A stretch of 64,000 nt of DNA from NCBI RefSeq assembly GCF_900110775.1, contig NZ_FOEP01000004.1:131538-195537 (forward strand), read 5' to 3'. Source of the stretch: Thalassovita taeanensis (lineage in GTDB: Bacteria; Pseudomonadota; Alphaproteobacteria; Rhodobacterales; Rhodobacteraceae). Each line of letters starts with the position of its first letter. Positions within the stretch are counted from its first letter, which is position 1. Made by a program: the position numbers and the translations under genes. Positions 43,896 through 51,457 of the stretch are shown one piece after another. The notes under the pieces are model-generated. The model was not told the DNA's origin. It made no database searches and saw only the letters and a program-made list of their open reading frames with translations.

Positions 43896-44342
43896 TTACA
43901 CGAAACGCCGCCCCTCGGGGCGGCGTTTTTCGTTGCCCACAGGTGTCTCGGCAGGCGTCTCGGCCGCAAGCCGCGCTGCGGCGACGCGGGCAAAGTTGCC
44001 CTCGATCCAATTCGCCAGCCCCTCGACCTGCACCGCAATTTCCTGCCCCAGCGGCGTCAGCGAATATTCCACATGTGGCGGCACCACCGGATGCGAGACC
44101 CGTTTTACAAACCCGTCCCCCTCCAGCGTTTTCAACGTCTGCGCCAGCATGCGCTCGCTGACGCCACTGATCTTGCGCCGCAGGTCGCTGAACCGATGCG
44201 TCCCGGTCTGCAACACGACAAAAACCAGCACGCCCCAGCGGCTGGTCACATGCCGCAGCACGTCGCGCGACGGGCAGTCCTTCGACAGCACCTCGCCCCG
44301 GCGCACCGCGTCAGACATCTTCGGCAGATCATTTTCCATCAT
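43896..44342 (-). CDS. HxlR family regulator (QorR/YodB-like)
   Basis: This 148-residue winged-helix regulator has CPSRDVLRHVTSRWGVLVFV, then THRFSDLRRKISGVSERMLA and SHPVVPPHVEYSLTPLGQEI. A single Cys near residue 23 (SKDCPSRD) sits where QorR/YodB proteins sense quinones or electrophiles by thiol oxidation. It is divergent from a QorB/Qor2-like oxidoreductase. Its last ten or so codons are encoded by the terminator hairpin of rpmE. The start is Met 1 or Met 2. Confidence 0.82.
   Translation of the reverse strand: MMENDLPKMSDAVRRGEVLSKDCPSRDVLRHVTSRWGVLVFVVLQTGTHRFSDLRRKISGVSERMLAQTLKTLEGDGFVKRVSHPVVPPHVEYSLTPLGQEIAVQVEGLANWIEGNFARVAAARLAAETPAETPVGNEKRRPEGRRFV
43904..43930 (+). terminator. 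terminator of rpmE, inside the hxlR coding end
   Basis: ACGCCGCCCC and GGGGCGGCGT form a tight stem closed by a small CTCG loop, followed by TTTTT on the plus strand. On the minus strand the same bases encode the C terminus of the HxlR protein. Confidence 0.88.
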
Positions 44343-44366
44343 CAGGGCAGTTTCCCAAAACTAACA

Positions 44367-44388
44367 TTTTTGTACGTACTTACGAAAA
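44367..44388. promoter_or_regulatory. candidate QorR-type operator
   Basis: TTTTTGTA and TACGAAAA form an 8-6-8 imperfect inverted repeat whose centre holds GTACGTAC (44372-44379). It lies in the 98-bp gap between the divergent hxlR and oxidoreductase genes. Confidence 0.55.
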
Positions 44389-44440
44389 GTTTGCTTGATA
44401 CGATATACGGGGCACACGTCAAAAAACAAGGATGTTTCCA

Positions 44441-45298
44441 ATGATTGCTGTCACCGGCGCCACCGGCCAACTTGGCCACCTGGTCATTCAGGCCCTGCTG
44501 AAAACCACTCCCCCCGCGTCCATCATCGCCGCCGTGCGCCGCCCCGAGGCCGCCGCCGATCTGGCCGCCCTTGGCGTTACTGTCCGTCACGCCGACTATT
44601 CCAAGCCCGAAACGCTCGACACCGCCTTCGCGGGCGTCGACAAATTGCTGCTGATCTCCTCCAGCGAAATTGGCCAGCGCGTGCCGCAGCATCAGGCCGT
44701 CATCGACGCCGCCGCAAAGGCCGGTGTCAAACTGCTGGCCTACACCAGCATCCTGCGCGCCGATAAATCCGAGTTGGGTCTGGGCGCTGAGCACAAGGCC
44801 ACCGAAGCGGCGCTCAAAGCCTCTGGTCTGAATGTGGTCCTGCTGCGCCACGGTTGGTACAGCGAAAACTATGCGGGCAGCATCCCGATGGCGCTTGAAC
44901 ATGGCGCCCTTATCGGCAGCGCCAAAGAGGGCCGCGTGTCCGCCGCCACCCGCGCCGACTATGCCGAGGCCGCCGCCGCCGTGCTGACCAGTCCCGAAGA
45001 TCAGGCGGGCAAGGTCTATGAACTGGCCGGCGACACCGGCTTTACCATGTCCGAGCTGGCCGCAGAAGTCGCGCACCAGTCCGGCAAGCCTGTGGTCTAT
45101 GTCGACATGCCGAAAGCCGACTATGAGCAGGCCCTCATCGGCGCGGGCCTTCCCGCTCCCATCGCCGGAATGCTGGCCGATTCCGATGTCGGCGTGTCCG
45201 CCGGGTGGCTCTACGACGACAGCCGCACGCTTTCGTCCCTCATCGGTCGGCCGACGACCCCGATCGCGCAAACCGTCGCCGCGACCCTGTCAAGCTGA
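44441..45298 (+). CDS. NAD(P)-dependent oxidoreductase, NmrA/QorB-like
   Basis: This 285-residue Rossmann-fold protein has the nucleotide motif MIAVTGATGQLGHLVIQALL. KLLAYTSILRADKS, a HKATEAALKASGLNVVLLRH segment and the GWYSENYAGSIP motif follow, as in QorB (YtfG) and Qor2 quinone reductases. AAGGA favours the start at 44441 over 44432. Together with the divergent HxlR gene it forms the known QorR-Qor2 layout for quinone or electrophile stress. Confidence 0.86.
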   Translation: MIAVTGATGQLGHLVIQALLKTTPPASIIAAVRRPEAAADLAALGVTVRHADYSKPETLDTAFAGVDKLLLISSSEIGQRVPQHQAVIDAAAKAGVKLLAYTSILRADKSELGLGAEHKATEAALKASGLNVVLLRHGWYSENYAGSIPMALEHGALIGSAKEGRVSAATRADYAEAAAAVLTSPEDQAGKVYELAGDTGFTMSELAAEVAHQSGKPVVYVDMPKADYEQALIGAGLPAPIAGMLADSDVGVSAGWLYDDSRTLSSLIGRPTTPIAQTVAATLSS

Positions 45299-45303
45299 CC
45301 CAT

Positions 45304-45339
45304 GCCGACGCCGCCCCCCCCCCAAGCGGCGGCGTCGGC
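45304..45339. other. perfect 12-bp hairpin after the oxidoreductase gene
   Basis: GCCGACGCCGCC and GGCGGCGTCGGC pair perfectly around a 12-base C-rich loop that contains a run of cytosines. It starts five bases after the stop. There is no T-run, so termination here is uncertain. Confidence 0.6.
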
Positions 45340-45349
45340 CCCTGCGATA

Positions 45350-45388
45350 TGCATGCCCTGTGCATGTGTTGTGCATGTCGTCTGTATG
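45350..45388. repeat. 11-bp phased TGCATG array upstream of mipZ
   Basis: TGCATG occurs at 45350, 45361 and 45372, and TGTATG at 45383, each exactly 11 bp apart. A TTTTTGCC tract follows at 45393. It lies about 180 bp before mipZ. The same period and core recur at 53296. Confidence 0.65.
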
Positions 45389-45570
45389 GCCGTTTTTGCC
45401 TCCGATGCCGCGCGGCGGCATCTCTTTGCACCCAGCCTCTTCCATATTCCTGCAACACCTGCCAATGAATGCCAAACGGAACATAACGAAGCTTTGCAAT
45501 TCGGGGCGCACACAATATCCTGTGGGTGTTCGAGGGAACAAGGCAATCTATAGCGGGACAGGGTCTGAAA

Positions 45571-46380
45571 ATGGCACATATCATTGTCGTCGGGAACGAA
45601 AAGGGCGGAGCGGGGAAATCGACCGTCTCGATGCATGTCGCCACAGCGCTGGCACGGATGGGCCACAGGGTTGGCGTGCTCGACCTTGACCTGCGTCAGA
45701 AGACCTTCGCCAGATATGTCGATAACCGTCAGAAATTTCAGGCAAAATCCGAACTCGACCTGCCAAGCCCGACCTATCACGACCTGCCCCAGATCGAACA
45801 ATCCGAGCTGAAACCGGGCGAAAACATCTATGATCACCGCCTGTCCGCCGCCATCGCCGCGCTGGAGCCCGAGACGGATTTCATCCTGATCGACTGCCCC
45901 GGATCGCACACCCGCCTGAGTCAGGTCGCGCATTCGCTGGCCGACACCCTGATCACCCCGCTGAACGACAGCTTTGTCGATTTCGACCTGCTGGCGCATG
46001 TGGACAGCGACGGCAAGAAAATCCTCGGGCCGTCGGTCTATTCGGAAATGGTCTGGAACGCGCGGCAACTGCGGGCGCAGGCCGGGCTGAAACCGATCGA
46101 CTGGATCGTGCTGCGCAACCGTCTGGGCGCGCAAAACATGGTCAACAAAGAGAAAATGGGCAAAGCGCTGGACGGTCTGGCCAAGCGGATTGGCTTCCGC
46201 GTGGTCCCCGGCTTCAACGAGCGTGTGATCTTCCGCGAGCTGTTCCCGCGCGGGCTGACGCTGCTGGATCTGAAAGATATCGGCGTCAAGCAGATGAACA
46301 TCTCGAACGTCGCCGCCCGGCAAGAGCTGCGCGACCTGATCAAGGCACTGAACCTGCCCGGCGTCACCCCGGATTTCTGA
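45571..46380 (+). CDS. mipZ: division-site positioning ATPase MipZ
   Basis: This 269-residue ParA-type ATPase opens MAHIIVVGNEKGGAGKSTVS with the deviant Walker A (Lys 11, Lys 16). GVLDLDLRQKTFARYVDNR, a DFILIDCPGSHTRLSQVAHS segment, TPLNDSFVDFDLL and DWIVLRNRL follow, the wording of MipZ rather than plasmid ParA. MipZ forms a gradient from the poles with ParB and blocks FtsZ there. The frame is open 15 codons upstream, but the start at 45571 matches relatives and has a GGGACAGGG site. A phased repeat lies in its upstream region. Confidence 0.93.
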   Translation: MAHIIVVGNEKGGAGKSTVSMHVATALARMGHRVGVLDLDLRQKTFARYVDNRQKFQAKSELDLPSPTYHDLPQIEQSELKPGENIYDHRLSAAIAALEPETDFILIDCPGSHTRLSQVAHSLADTLITPLNDSFVDFDLLAHVDSDGKKILGPSVYSEMVWNARQLRAQAGLKPIDWIVLRNRLGAQNMVNKEKMGKALDGLAKRIGFRVVPGFNERVIFRELFPRGLTLLDLKDIGVKQMNISNVAARQELRDLIKALNLPGVTPDF

Positions 46381-46410
46381 GCTGAAACAACAGGTTTTCG
46401 CCTTCGGCGA

Positions 46411-46431
46411 GAGTATTTGGATCAGAAAGAA
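46411..46431 (+). repeat. copy 3 of the 21-nt intergenic motif
   Basis: GAGTATT, TGG, then ATCAGAAAGAA, preceded by a TCGCC/GGCGA mini-hairpin. It lies between convergent mipZ and marR, nine bases past the marR stop when read on the minus strand. Confidence 0.7.
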
Positions 46432-46440
46432 ACCCGCAGG

Positions 46441-46878
46441 TCAGCCCATGCGGGCAAGTTTTTGCAGCGCTTGCCGCAGAAGGCGGTTTTCGTCGGGGCT
46501 GAGGGTTTCGGAAAGCTGCGCGTCATAGCGTTCAGCCACCCCGCGCAGGTCACCATACGCCGCGCGCCCTGATGCCGTCAGTTCCAGATATTCCAAGCGC
46601 CGGTCACGATCGTCCTGTTCACGGGTCAGGAACCGGCGATCAGCCAACCGGGCGACCGCGCGACTGATCTTGGTCTTGTGCATCTTTGACCGCTCGCCGA
46701 TCTCTTTCGCGGTCAGTCGGCCATAGATGCCAAGGTGAAACAGCACCCGCCATTCCGTGCGCAGCATCCCATAGCGATCCTTATAGACCTGCTGAAACGC
46801 AAGGCTGCTTTCCTCGGCGGCCTGGTTGAGCAGATAGGGCAGAAAATTCTGCAAATCGAAGGGGGTGTTTTCGGTCAT
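46441..46878 (-). CDS. MarR family transcriptional regulator
   Basis: This 145-residue winged-helix regulator has YGRLTAKEIGERSKMHKTKI and SRAVARLADRRFLTREQDDR. The DRDRRLEYLELTASG segment is the wing. It is divergent from hmgA by 69 bp, so it probably controls the homogentisate operon and itself. The gap is AT-rich in its middle but shows only imperfect dyads (GTTA...TAAC). Confidence 0.87.
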   Translation of the reverse strand: MTENTPFDLQNFLPYLLNQAAEESSLAFQQVYKDRYGMLRTEWRVLFHLGIYGRLTAKEIGERSKMHKTKISRAVARLADRRFLTREQDDRDRRLEYLELTASGRAAYGDLRGVAERYDAQLSETLSPDENRLLRQALQKLARMG

Positions 46879-46947
46879 TTCTGCCTCTGCCTCTGTTGTT
46901 AGTTACAAAATCAACCATTAACACCGCAAGCACAAGGAGGACTCGCC

Positions 46948-48306
46948 ATGAATAATCAGACACTGCCGCGTGCCTTTGTGCAGGCGCCAAGCACCGGCAC
47001 CACGCCCGGATATATGCCCGGGTTCGGCAATGACTTCGAAACCGAGGCCCTGCCCGGTGCGCTGCCGCAGGGCATGAACAGCCCGCAGAAGTGCAATTAC
47101 GGTCTGTATGGCGAGCAGTTGAGTGGCACCGCTTTTACCGCGCCGAGCCATCAGAATGAGCGCACCTGGTGCTATCGTATCCGCCCCTCGGTCAAGCACA
47201 GCAACCGCTATGCCAAGATCGACATACCGTTTTGGAAGTCCGCCCCACATGTCGACCCGGATGTGATCAGCCTTGGCCAATACCGCTGGGACCCGGTCCC
47301 GCATTCCGATCAGGCGCTGACCTGGGTGACTGGCATGCGCACGATGACCACCGCGGGCGATGTGAATACGCAGGTCGGCATGGCCAGCCACGTCTATCTG
47401 GTGACAGAATCGATGGTCGATCAGTATTTCTTCTCTGCCGACAGCGAGCTTTTGATCGTGCCGCAGGAAGGCCGCCTGCGGTTCTGCACCGAGCTTGGGA
47501 TCATTGATCTGGAGCCGAAGGAAATCGCGATCATCCCGCGTGGCCTGCTGTACCGTGTCGAGGTGCTGGACGGCCCCGCGCGCGGCTTTGTCTGCGAAAA
47601 CTACGGTCAGAAGTTCGAGCTGCCCGGCCGTGGCCCGATCGGCGCCAACTGCATGGCCAACCGGCGCGATTTCAAATCCCCCGTGGCAGCGTACGAGGAC
47701 CGCGACGCGCCCTCGACCGTGATCATCAAATGGTGCGGTCAGTTCCACGAGACCACGATCGGCCACAGCCCGCTGGACGTGGTCGCCTGGCACGGCAATT
47801 ATGCGCCGGTGAAATACGACCTGCGCACCTATTGCCCGGTCGGCGCGGTGCTGTTCGACCACCCCGACCCCTCGATCTTTACCGTGCTGACAGCGCCATC
47901 GGGCGTGCCGGGCACCGCCAATATCGACTTTGTGCTGTTCCGCGAGCGTTGGATGGTGGCTGAAAACACCTTCCGCCCGCCGTGGTATCACAAGAACATC
48001 ATGTCCGAGCTGATGGGCAATATCTATGGTCAGTATGACGCCAAACCGCAGGGCTTCATCCCCGGCGGGCTGAGCTTGCACAACATGATGCTGCCGCATG
48101 GGCCGGATAAGAACGCGTTCGAGGGCGCGTCGAACGCCGAGCTGAAAGCCGAAAAGCTGGACAACACCATGTCCTTCATGTTCGAGACCCGCTTTCCGCA
48201 GCACCTGACCGGCTTTGCCGCGAACGAGGCCCCCCTGCAGGACGATTACATCGACTGCTGGGACGAGATCGAGAAGAAGTTCGACGGCACGCCGGGGGTC
48301 AAATGA
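46948..48306 (+). CDS. hmgA: homogentisate 1,2-dioxygenase
   Basis: This 452-residue iron dioxygenase opens the homogentisate ring to maleylacetoacetate in Tyr/Phe catabolism. It has [20 protein letters not shown] near the start. Iron ligands are expected in [15 protein letters not shown] (His and Glu) and in [14 protein letters not shown] (His). AAGGAGG precedes the start. It heads an operon whose next gene overlaps by ATGA. Confidence 0.96.
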   Translation: MNNQTLPRAFVQAPSTGTTPGYMPGFGNDFETEALPGALPQGMNSPQKCNYGLYGEQLSGTAFTAPSHQNERTWCYRIRPSVKHSNRYAKIDIPFWKSAPHVDPDVISLGQYRWDPVPHSDQALTWVTGMRTMTTAGDVNTQVGMASHVYLVTESMVDQYFFSADSELLIVPQEGRLRFCTELGIIDLEPKEIAIIPRGLLYRVEVLDGPARGFVCENYGQKFELPGRGPIGANCMANRRDFKSPVAAYEDRDAPSTVIIKWCGQFHETTIGHSPLDVVAWHGNYAPVKYDLRTYCPVGAVLFDHPDPSIFTVLTAPSGVPGTANIDFVLFRERWMVAENTFRPPWYHKNIMSELMGNIYGQYDAKPQGFIPGGLSLHNMMLPHGPDKNAFEGASNAELKAEKLDNTMSFMFETRFPQHLTGFAANEAPLQDDYIDCWDEIEKKFDGTPGVK

Positions 48307-49145
48307 ACCGTCTCGTTCTTCTGGGCACCAAAGGCGGGCCGGCGATCCGGGCGAAGGGGGCAATGCCCACCTCGACCCTGCTCGAGCTGGACGGTCGACG
48401 GGTCGTGGTCGATTGCGGGCTGGGCGTGACCAAAGCTCTGGTCGAGGCGGGGATGGACCTCAAAACCCTCGACCTGATTTTTATCACTCACCTGCACTCT
48501 GACCATATCCTCGAACTTGGCCCGCTGATCCACACCGCTTGGACCACCGGGCTGAACACGCCGGTCACCCTCTATGGTCCCGAAGGGATCGAGGCCTATT
48601 GGCAGGGCTTTCTGCAATCGCTGGCCTATGACATCGCGATCCGGGTCGAGGACGAGGGCCGCACCCCGCTGACCGAGCTGATCCGCGTGCAGACCTATGC
48701 CGAGGGGCCGGTGCTGACCGGCGATCTGGCGGTGTCGGCGCTTTGGGTGCCGCATCCGCCGCTTCAGCATTGCTATGCCCTGCGCTTTGACGGCAGCAAA
48801 AGCGTGACCCTGTCGGGCGATACCGCCTATCACCCGCCGCTGGCGGAGTTCGCCAAGGGGGCTGATGTGCTGCTGCACGAAGCGATGCTGCCCGAGGCGG
48901 TCGAGCTGATCGTGAAGAAAACCGGGCTGGGCGACAAGCTGCGGGCGCATCTGTTCGCCGCCCATACCAAAGCCGATGATTGCGCCCGCATTGCGCAGGC
49001 GGCGGGCGTCGGCCAACTGGTGCTCAATCACCTGATCCCGGCAGATGACCCTCGCTTCACTGCCGAAGACTGGTATCAACGTTGCGCGACGGTCTGGAAC
49101 GGGCCGGTGACCCTTGGATATGATGGATTGGAACTACTGCTGTGA
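48303..49145 (+). CDS. MBL-fold metallo-hydrolase 1
   Basis: This 280-residue metallo-beta-lactamase-fold protein has the metal motif [17 protein letters not shown] (HxHxDH intact), then [13 protein letters not shown] and a final [11 protein letters not shown], which fits an RNase Z-like hydrolase. Start and stop overlap both neighbours (ATGA and GTGA), so it is translated as part of the homogentisate operon. Its substrate is unknown; hydrolysis of a pathway intermediate or ester is a guess. Confidence 0.85.
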   Translation: MNRLVLLGTKGGPAIRAKGAMPTSTLLELDGRRVVVDCGLGVTKALVEAGMDLKTLDLIFITHLHSDHILELGPLIHTAWTTGLNTPVTLYGPEGIEAYWQGFLQSLAYDIAIRVEDEGRTPLTELIRVQTYAEGPVLTGDLAVSALWVPHPPLQHCYALRFDGSKSVTLSGDTAYHPPLAEFAKGADVLLHEAMLPEAVELIVKKTGLGDKLRAHLFAAHTKADDCARIAQAAGVGQLVLNHLIPADDPRFTAEDWYQRCATVWNGPVTLGYDGLELLL

Positions 49146-50401
49146 CCGGACTCAAGACAAGCTGGGTGGCTTCGGCCAATACCGCCGACTGCCCCTTCCC
49201 GCTGAACAACCTGCCCTATGGCGTATTCTCGACCGACGAGCTGGAGCCGCGCTGCGGCGTGGCCATCGGCGATATGATCCTTGACTGTCAGGCCGCAGAA
49301 GAGGCCGGGCTGATCACCCTTGATGAGGCTGCCGTCTTCGACGTGCCATTCTGGAACGACGTGATGGAGATGGGCACCGAAACCTGGGTGGCCCTACGCG
49401 CCCGTCTGTTTGAGATCCTGTCCACCGGCAGCGCCGATCAGGTGCAGGCCGAACCGCTTCTGGTGCCGATGGCCGATGGCACCCTGCACCTGCCGTTCCT
49501 TGTGTCGGAATACACCGATTTCTATGCCGGTCGTCACCACGCCACCAACGTGGGCACCATGTTCCGCGGCGCCGAAAATGCGCTGCCGCCAAACTGGCTG
49601 CATATTCCCATCGGCTATAACGGTCGCGCCTCGTCGGTTGTGGTCTCGGGCACCGATATCCGCCGTCCTTGGGGGCAGCTGAAATCCCCCGATCACGATC
49701 TGCCTGCCTTCCTGCCCTGCCGCCGGTTCGACCTTGAACTGGAAATGGGCGCGATTGTCGGCACGCCCTCGGATAGCCCGATCACCGTGGACGAGGCTGA
49801 CGCGCATATCTTCGGTTATGTCCTGCTGAACGACTGGTCGGCGCGCGACATTCAGGCGTGGGAATACCAACCGCTTGGGCCGTTTCAGGCCAAGGCGACC
49901 GCCACCTCGATCAGCCCGTGGATCGTGACCAAAGCCGCGCTGGAGCCGTTCCGCGCCGACGCCCCCGCGCGTGAATTCGAACTGCTGCCGCATCTGCGCG
50001 ACACCGGCCCGATGCTGTATGACATCGACCTGCGCGTCACCCTTGCCCCCAAAGGCAAGGCCCCGACCGAGATCGCCCATACCAACTACCGCGAAATGTA
50101 CTATTCCGCCGCGCAGCAACTGGCGCATCACACCAGCAGCGGCTGCCCGATGACACCCGGCGATCTGCTTGGCTCGGGCACGATTTCTGGCGCGGACAAA
50201 CACGAACGCGGCAGCTTGCTGGAACTCAGCTGGGGCGGCAAAGAGCCCCTGACGCTCGACACCGGCGATACCCGCACTTTCCTCGAGGATGGCGACACGC
50301 TGACCCTGCGCGGCGCGGCCCATGGCGATGGCTATACCATCGGTTTTGGTGACTGCTCGGGCACGGTTCTGCCTGCCCTCGACGACCCATATAAACGCTA
50401 A
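49142..50401 (+). CDS. fahA: fumarylacetoacetase
   Basis: This 419-residue enzyme splits fumarylacetoacetate into fumarate and acetoacetate, the last step of homogentisate breakdown. It has VSEYTDFYAGRHHATNVGTM, the metal-site region FDLELEMGAIVGTPSDSPI, LLNDWSARDIQAWEYQPLGP and TPGDLLGSGTISG. The start is GTG at 49142, overlapping the previous stop. Confidence 0.95.
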   Translation: MTGLKTSWVASANTADCPFPLNNLPYGVFSTDELEPRCGVAIGDMILDCQAAEEAGLITLDEAAVFDVPFWNDVMEMGTETWVALRARLFEILSTGSADQVQAEPLLVPMADGTLHLPFLVSEYTDFYAGRHHATNVGTMFRGAENALPPNWLHIPIGYNGRASSVVVSGTDIRRPWGQLKSPDHDLPAFLPCRRFDLELEMGAIVGTPSDSPITVDEADAHIFGYVLLNDWSARDIQAWEYQPLGPFQAKATATSISPWIVTKAALEPFRADAPAREFELLPHLRDTGPMLYDIDLRVTLAPKGKAPTEIAHTNYREMYYSAAQQLAHHTSSGCPMTPGDLLGSGTISGADKHERGSLLELSWGGKEPLTLDTGDTRTFLEDGDTLTLRGAAHGDGYTIGFGDCSGTVLPALDDPYKR

Positions 50402-50413
50402 AGGAACACCCAA

Positions 50414-51364
50414 ATGGCCAAGGCATTCGCGTCCCAAGGGGACATGACCGAAAAAACCATCTCTTTCACCGAGGTCGGCGAGGGGCTTTATGCCTTCACC
50501 GCCGAAGGCGACCCCAACTCGGGTGTCATCATCGGTGACGACAGCGTGATGATCGTCGAAGCACAGGCCACCCCGCGTCTGGCGCAAAAGGTGATCGACT
50601 GCGTGCGCACCGTCACCGACAAGCCGATCTCGCATGTGGCGCTGACCCATTATCACGCCGTCCGCGTTCTGGGCGCCAGCGCCTTTGGCGCGCAACAGGT
50701 CATCATGGGCGCCGCCGCCCGCGCCATGGTCGTCGAGCGTGGACAGGAAGATTGGGACAGCGAATTCCAACGCTTCCCCCGCCTGTTCGAAGGTCATGAA
50801 AGCATCCCCGGCCTGACCTATCCCACCACCACCTTCACCGAGGATATGACCGTCTATCTTGGCAATCGTCAGGTCAACCTGATGCACCTTGGGCGTGCCC
50901 ATACCGCGGGCGATATCGTCATCCATGTGCCCGACCAGAACGTCATGTTCACCGGCGACATCGTCGAATACCACTCGGCCTGCTATTGTGGTGACGGCCA
51001 TTTCGCCGACTGGGGCAACACCCTCGACAATATCGCGTCTTTCGACGTTGATGCCATTGCACCGGGCCGGGGCGACGCCCTTGTGGGCAAGGAAATGGTG
51101 CACGCTGCCATTGAAAACACCCGCGATTTCGTCGAAAGCACCTATCGCCCTGCCGCCCGCGTCGCCGCCCGCAATGGCACGCTGAAGGAAGCATGGGACG
51201 CCGTGCGCGCCGAATGCGACCCGAAGTTTGGCGATTACGCGATCTATGAACACTGCCTGCCCTTCAACGTCGCCCGCGCTTATGACGAAGCGCGCGGCAT
51301 CGACACCCCGCGCATCTGGACCGCCCAACGCGATCTGGAAATGTGGGACGCATTGCAGGGCTGA
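50414..51364 (+). CDS. MBL-fold metallo-hydrolase 2 with altered metal motif
   Basis: This 316-residue metallo-beta-lactamase-fold protein opens with an insert-free strand pair (GLYAFTAEGDPNSGVIIGDD). The usual HxHxDH reads ALTHYHAVRVLGAS: the Asp and last His are Val-Arg here, so one metal site is likely altered. GRAHTAGDIVIHVPDQNVMF and TGDIVEYHSACYCGDG supply later ligands. AAGGAACACC precedes the start. It sits between fahA and the flavin monooxygenase; the role is unknown. Confidence 0.83.
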   Translation: MAKAFASQGDMTEKTISFTEVGEGLYAFTAEGDPNSGVIIGDDSVMIVEAQATPRLAQKVIDCVRTVTDKPISHVALTHYHAVRVLGASAFGAQQVIMGAAARAMVVERGQEDWDSEFQRFPRLFEGHESIPGLTYPTTTFTEDMTVYLGNRQVNLMHLGRAHTAGDIVIHVPDQNVMFTGDIVEYHSACYCGDGHFADWGNTLDNIASFDVDAIAPGRGDALVGKEMVHAAIENTRDFVESTYRPAARVAARNGTLKEAWDAVRAECDPKFGDYAIYEHCLPFNVARAYDEARGIDTPRIWTAQRDLEMWDALQG

Positions 51365-51457
51365 CACGCTCAAAGCCTGCGCATCACGGCACAGCGGCAG
51401 ACCACCACCGGGGCCGCCGCCCGCCGTGATGCGGCCCCATGGCGCCGAGGAGACACC

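Noticed and set aside
45350-45388. CRISPR or plasmid iteron array by mipZ
   Set aside because: Units are too short for CRISPR; MipZ is chromosomal with no replication initiator nearby, so iterons of an origin are not supported.
45571-46380. Plasmid partition ParA
   Set aside because: Sequence features match MipZ, there is no parB next to it, and the flanks are chromosomal housekeeping genes.
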